Assembly (NCBI GenBank): GCA_900549235.1
Contig: URNT01000042.1
Coordinates: 1 to 26,471, forward strand
DNA from: an uncultured Clostridium sp.
GTDB lineage: Bacteria; Bacillota; Clostridia; Lachnospirales; Lachnospiraceae
Length of the DNA: 26,471 nucleotides
Reading direction: 5' to 3'
Shown: one piece after another, positions 24,194 through 26,471 of the stretch
Layout of the letters: each line of letters opens with the position of its first letter
How positions within the stretch are numbered: position 1 is the stretch's first letter
Notes under the pieces: generated by a model
What the model was told of the DNA's origin: nothing
Databases searched by the model: none
What the model saw: the letters and a program-made list of their open reading frames with translations, nothing else
Position numbers and translations under genes: made by a program

Positions 24194-24766
24194 TTAAAGC
24201 AGGTACTTCATTGCCAGCTGCATCAGGGTTTCCCCGGCTCCGGCTAAGAGCATTACATGGATGGGGTTCATGTGCAGGCGGATCAGAAGAAAGAGGGAGG
24301 CGGCGAATAAAAAGACGGCTCTCAGGTTGGTCTTCTGCAGGAGAATGATCCCTCCCTCGCCCCAGAAGGCAGTGACCAGGATGCTGACTCCTGCCGCCGC
24401 GATCATGGCGATGACAGCGGGGCGCAGGGCCTTCAGGATGCCCTGAAGCAGGCTCAGGCTTCGATAGCGGAGATAGATCCTGGCAAGAAGGGTTACAAGG
24501 ATGCAGGAGGGCAGCACACAGCCTACGGTAGCGGCCAGGGCTCCAAGAGGCCCTGCGATTCTGGTGCCTACAAAGGTGGCGGAATTAATGGCAATGGGCC
24601 CAGGCGTCATCTGAGAGATGGTGATCAGGTCCGTAAATTCAGTAGGTGTGAGCCATCCGTGGAGGTCTACCACCTGGCTCTGGATCAGAGGCATGGCAGC
24701 ATAGCCGCCGCCGAAGCTGAAGGCCCCGATCTGAAGAAAGCTGAAAAAAAGCTGGAGAAAGATCAT
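24194..24766 (-). CDS. chromate transporter family subunit (ChrA half, second gene)
   Basis: A 190-residue membrane protein corresponding to one half of a ChrA (CHR) transporter. Family signatures are FSFGGGYAAMPL near the N-terminus and TPGPIAINSATFVG, followed by hydrophobic helices. Full-length ChrA has two such halves fused; short-form systems use two separate genes, as here. The start at 24766 is fixed by AAAGGAG (complement of 24774-24780) and by a four-base overlap (ATGA) with the upstream partner gene. The natural substrate may be chromate, sulfate or another anion and cannot be inferred. No terminator is seen between this stop and the convergent gene. Confidence 0.88.
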   Translation of the reverse strand: MIFLQLFFSFLQIGAFSFGGGYAAMPLIQSQVVDLHGWLTPTEFTDLITISQMTPGPIAINSATFVGTRIAGPLGALAATVGCVLPSCILVTLLARIYLRYRSLSLLQGILKALRPAVIAMIAAAGVSILVTAFWGEGGIILLQKTNLRAVFLFAASLFLLIRLHMNPIHVMLLAGAGETLMQLAMKYLL

Positions 24767-25350
24767 TTGGATACTCCTTTCTTTTCTCTGTACAGGGTGG
24801 AGATCACTCCGACGCCGGCGCACAGAAGGATGATCAGGATCACATTGACCCCAAAGAAATAATTGGCCGCGAAGGCGGCAGCCATTGTAAGCAGCGCGGT
24901 GAGCTGCTTTTCTTTTACAATGCCGGAGGTCATTTCCCAGACTACCTGTATGATAACGGCGCCTACTCCTGACTCCATGCCTCCAAGCATCCAGCCTGCA
25001 ATTTCATTGGAGCGGAAGGCGGTGTAGCACAGGGAGATCAGAGAAAGGATCACAAAGGGGGGAAGGACGGTGGCAATCACGCTTGTAAGGACCCCTGCCA
25101 TTCCCGCCAGCTTGTATCCAACGACAATGGCTCCATTGACGGCGATGGCTCCAGGCGAGGATTGGGCGATGGCTACCAGGTCAAGCATTTCCTCCTCGTC
25201 GATCCAGTGGAAGCCGTCTACAAATTTCTTTTTCATCAGAGTGACGATTACATACCCTCCGCCAAAGGTAAAGGCGCTGAGGTAGAGGGTGGATAAAAAT
25301 AAGGTTCCCAGGAGCTTAAGGCGGCCTGAGGAATTGGCTGTATGTTTCAT
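24763..25350 (-). CDS. chromate transporter family subunit (ChrA half, first gene)
   Basis: A 195-residue partner to the following gene. It has the matching FTFGGGYVIVTLMKKKF and SSPGAIAVNGAIVVGYK motifs of the CHR family in the same order, then several hydrophobic segments. It is the promoter-proximal gene of the pair, and its stop overlaps the next start. The two proteins share the same overall plan but differ in sequence, as expected for a heterodimeric short-chain CHR transporter. A GAAAAGGAAAC site lies just before the ATG. Control by the divergent LysR gene is likely from the arrangement and the overlapping promoters. Confidence 0.88.
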   Translation of the reverse strand: MKHTANSSGRLKLLGTLFLSTLYLSAFTFGGGYVIVTLMKKKFVDGFHWIDEEEMLDLVAIAQSSPGAIAVNGAIVVGYKLAGMAGVLTSVIATVLPPFVILSLISLCYTAFRSNEIAGWMLGGMESGVGAVIIQVVWEMTSGIVKEKQLTALLTMAAAFAANYFFGVNVILIILLCAGVGVISTLYREKKGVSK

Positions 25351-25399
25351 AGCTGTGTTTCCTTTTCTTTTTGAGATTGATTTCCTTCTGACACACTCT

Positions 25400-25428
25400 A
25401 CTATAAGTCTTGAAAATCCATATGTAAA
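25400..25428 (-). promoter_or_regulatory. promoter of the chromate-type transporter pair
   Basis: Read on the minus strand, TTTACA (complement of 25423-25428), a 17-base spacer and TATAGT (complement of 25400-25405) match the consensus at five of six bases in each box. It ends 50 bases before the start codon. The -35 box lies inside the spacer of the divergent LysR promoter. Confidence 0.7.
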
Positions 25429-25438
25429 ATACTATAAT
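25410..25438 (+). promoter_or_regulatory. promoter of the LysR-family regulator gene
   Basis: TTGAAA (25410-25415), a 17-base spacer and a perfect TATAAT (25433-25438) lie 44 bases before the regulator start. It overlaps the opposing transporter promoter over 25410-25428, so RNA polymerase could not occupy both at once. The AT-rich stretch 25420-25470 is where a LysR operator would be expected. Confidence 0.75.
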
Positions 25439-25482
25439 TTAATAATAAATATAATTAAAATCTTATATATTGGGGGGAAACT

Positions 25483-26364
25483 ATGACACTGCGCCATTTG
25501 AGAATTTTTGTTGCCGTCTGTGAGAGCGGCAGTATGACTGGGGCTGCTGCCCGTCTGTTTATCGCTCAGCCCTCTGTCAGCCTGGCTGTAGCGGAGCTGG
25601 AGGAGCATTACGGGGTTAAGCTGTTTGACCGGATTTCCAGAAAGCTCTACCTGACGGACAGCGGCCGCCAGGCCCTTGCCTATGCCAGGCATATTACCGA
25701 TCTGTTTGATGAGATGGATCAGGCAGTCCGGGATCCGGACGGAGTGGGACGGCTGCGGATCGGCACTAGCATTACCATCGGCAGCTGCCTGCTTCCGGGG
25801 TATTTAAAGAAGCTGAAAAAAATGTATCCCTCCTTAAAGGCAGAGGTAGTGATCGGCAATTCCGGCGCCATCGAGCAGCAGATCCTGGAAAATGAGATCG
25901 ACCTGGGGATCATTGAGGGGACGGCCCACAGCAGCTGTATTGTCAGCGAAACCTTTCCAGGAGATCATCTGGTATTTATCTGCCCGCCGGGGCATCCATT
26001 CGGAGGACAGACCATAGAGGATCTGCGCCTCCTTTCAGGAGAGGATTTCCTGCTCAGGGAAAAGGGCAGCGCCGGCCGGGAGATCTTCGACGGTCTTATG
26101 GCCGCCAACGAGCTGTCTGTGCAGCCTCTGTGGGAAAGCACCAGCAACCAGGCCATACTGGGCGGAGTCAAACAGGGGCTGGGAGTGTCTGTGCTGCCCT
26201 TTTTTCTGGTAAAAGAAAGTCTGGAGCGGGGGGAGATAGAAGAATTCCGGCTTAGGGGACACCGGATCCAGAGGCAGTTTTCGGTGATATACCACAGGAA
26301 TAAATTTCTGCCGGGAAGCGGGAGGGCGCTGGTCAGGGTGTGTTTGGAGGGGGGCGTGAATTGA
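25483..26364 (+). CDS. LysR-family transcriptional regulator
   Basis: A 293-residue regulator of normal length. The N-terminal winged helix-turn-helix covers roughly residues 1-60, with FVAVCESGSMTGAAARLF and the recognition-helix region AQPSVSLAVAELE followed by LFDR. The rest is the periplasmic-binding-protein-like effector domain beginning LRIGTSITIGSCLLPGYL, with DLGIIEGT in the middle. It is divergent from the transporter pair, the standard layout for a LysR protein that represses itself and controls its neighbour in response to a small molecule. A G-run (25472-25477) serves as the ribosome binding site. The ligand is unknown; an anion related to the transported one is a reasonable guess. 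Confidence 0.93.
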   Translation: MTLRHLRIFVAVCESGSMTGAAARLFIAQPSVSLAVAELEEHYGVKLFDRISRKLYLTDSGRQALAYARHITDLFDEMDQAVRDPDGVGRLRIGTSITIGSCLLPGYLKKLKKMYPSLKAEVVIGNSGAIEQQILENEIDLGIIEGTAHSSCIVSETFPGDHLVFICPPGHPFGGQTIEDLRLLSGEDFLLREKGSAGREIFDGLMAANELSVQPLWESTSNQAILGGVKQGLGVSVLPFFLVKESLERGEIEEFRLRGHRIQRQFSVIYHRNKFLPGSGRALVRVCLEGGVN

Positions 26365-26400
26365 AAAAGTAAAGTCAGTATTGATGTGGTATAAAAAAAG

Positions 26401-26430
26401 TTGACAGCTTGTTCTGAAGGATTTCATAAT
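26401..26430 (+). promoter_or_regulatory. promoter of the gene leaving the right edge
   Basis: A perfect TTGACA (26401-26406), an 18-base spacer and CATAAT (26425-26430) precede a strong ribosome binding site AAGGAGG (26445-26451). Transcription would begin near 26437, giving a short leader before the GTG at 26460. No intrinsic terminator is visible between the LysR gene and this promoter. Confidence 0.75.
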
Positions 26431-26459
26431 AAAATCAAGAGAACAAGGAGGTATTCAAA

Positions 26460-26471
26460 GTGGCACGTAAA
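26460..26471 (+). CDS. start of a truncated gene (GTG start), product not determinable
   Basis: Only four codons, reading Met-Ala-Arg-Lys from a GTG start, are inside the window. The start is well supported by AAGGAGG eight bases upstream and a strong promoter. Clostridial pyruvate:ferredoxin oxidoreductases often begin with these residues, but four codons cannot establish that and many other proteins share them. Confidence 0.6.

Noticed and set aside
25438..25459. TTTAAT/ATTAAA inverted repeat as a LysR operator
   Set aside because: The stretch is almost purely A and T, so a six-base inverted match is expected by chance; a specific site cannot be claimed.
1..26471. CRISPR arrays, tRNA or rRNA genes, and long direct repeats
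   Set aside because: No regularly spaced repeats, cloverleaf-like segments or conserved rRNA stretches were seen on reading the window.

Overview
The window looks like the chromosome of an anaerobic Firmicute of the Lachnospiraceae/Clostridia type. The evidence is strong AGGAGG-type ribosome binding sites, sigma-A-like promoters, a secreted L,D-transpeptidase carrying both clostridial ChW repeats and choline-binding-like repeats, and a last gene whose first codons and promoter resemble a clostridial metabolic gene. No rRNA, tRNA or CRISPR array is visible.

Layout. (1) Bases 1-6050 are a clearly AT-rich island. It holds small hairpins, a broken IS200/IS605 Y1 transposase fragment, and a two-gene operon that I identify as a RADAR anti-phage system: an RdrA-type ATPase and an RdrB-type adenosine deaminase with every deaminase metal ligand intact. 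(2) Bases 6047-11221 are a GC-rich glycan operon with a strong promoter: UDP-galactopyranose mutase, two GT2 glycosyltransferases, a Wzx-type flippase and a small VOC protein, ending in a bidirectional terminator. (3) Bases 11232-12806 (minus) encode the L,D-transpeptidase. (4) Bases 12972-24185 are a second, tightly packed glycan operon: GT8, GT2, DegT-type aminotransferase, ATP-grasp ligase, DPM1-like GT2, second flippase, GT2, DUF2304, DUF2142, RmlC, Wzm-type ABC permease and a YgjP-like metallopeptidase. (5) Bases 24194-26364 hold a two-subunit chromate-type transporter (minus) divergent from a LysR regulator; their promoters overlap face to face. (6) At the right edge a perfect -35 box, a strong ribosome binding site and a GTG codon open a further gene that leaves the window.

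How it fits together. The two glycan operons probably build and export galactofuranose- and deoxysugar-containing surface polysaccharides. There are three separate membrane-export components (two MOP flippases, one ABC permease), yet no ABC ATPase, no RmlA/B/D and no obvious priming enzyme, so the pathway depends on genes elsewhere. The RADAR operon is unrelated to glycan synthesis. Its base composition and the neighbouring transposase debris suggest it was acquired horizontally beside the glycan locus.
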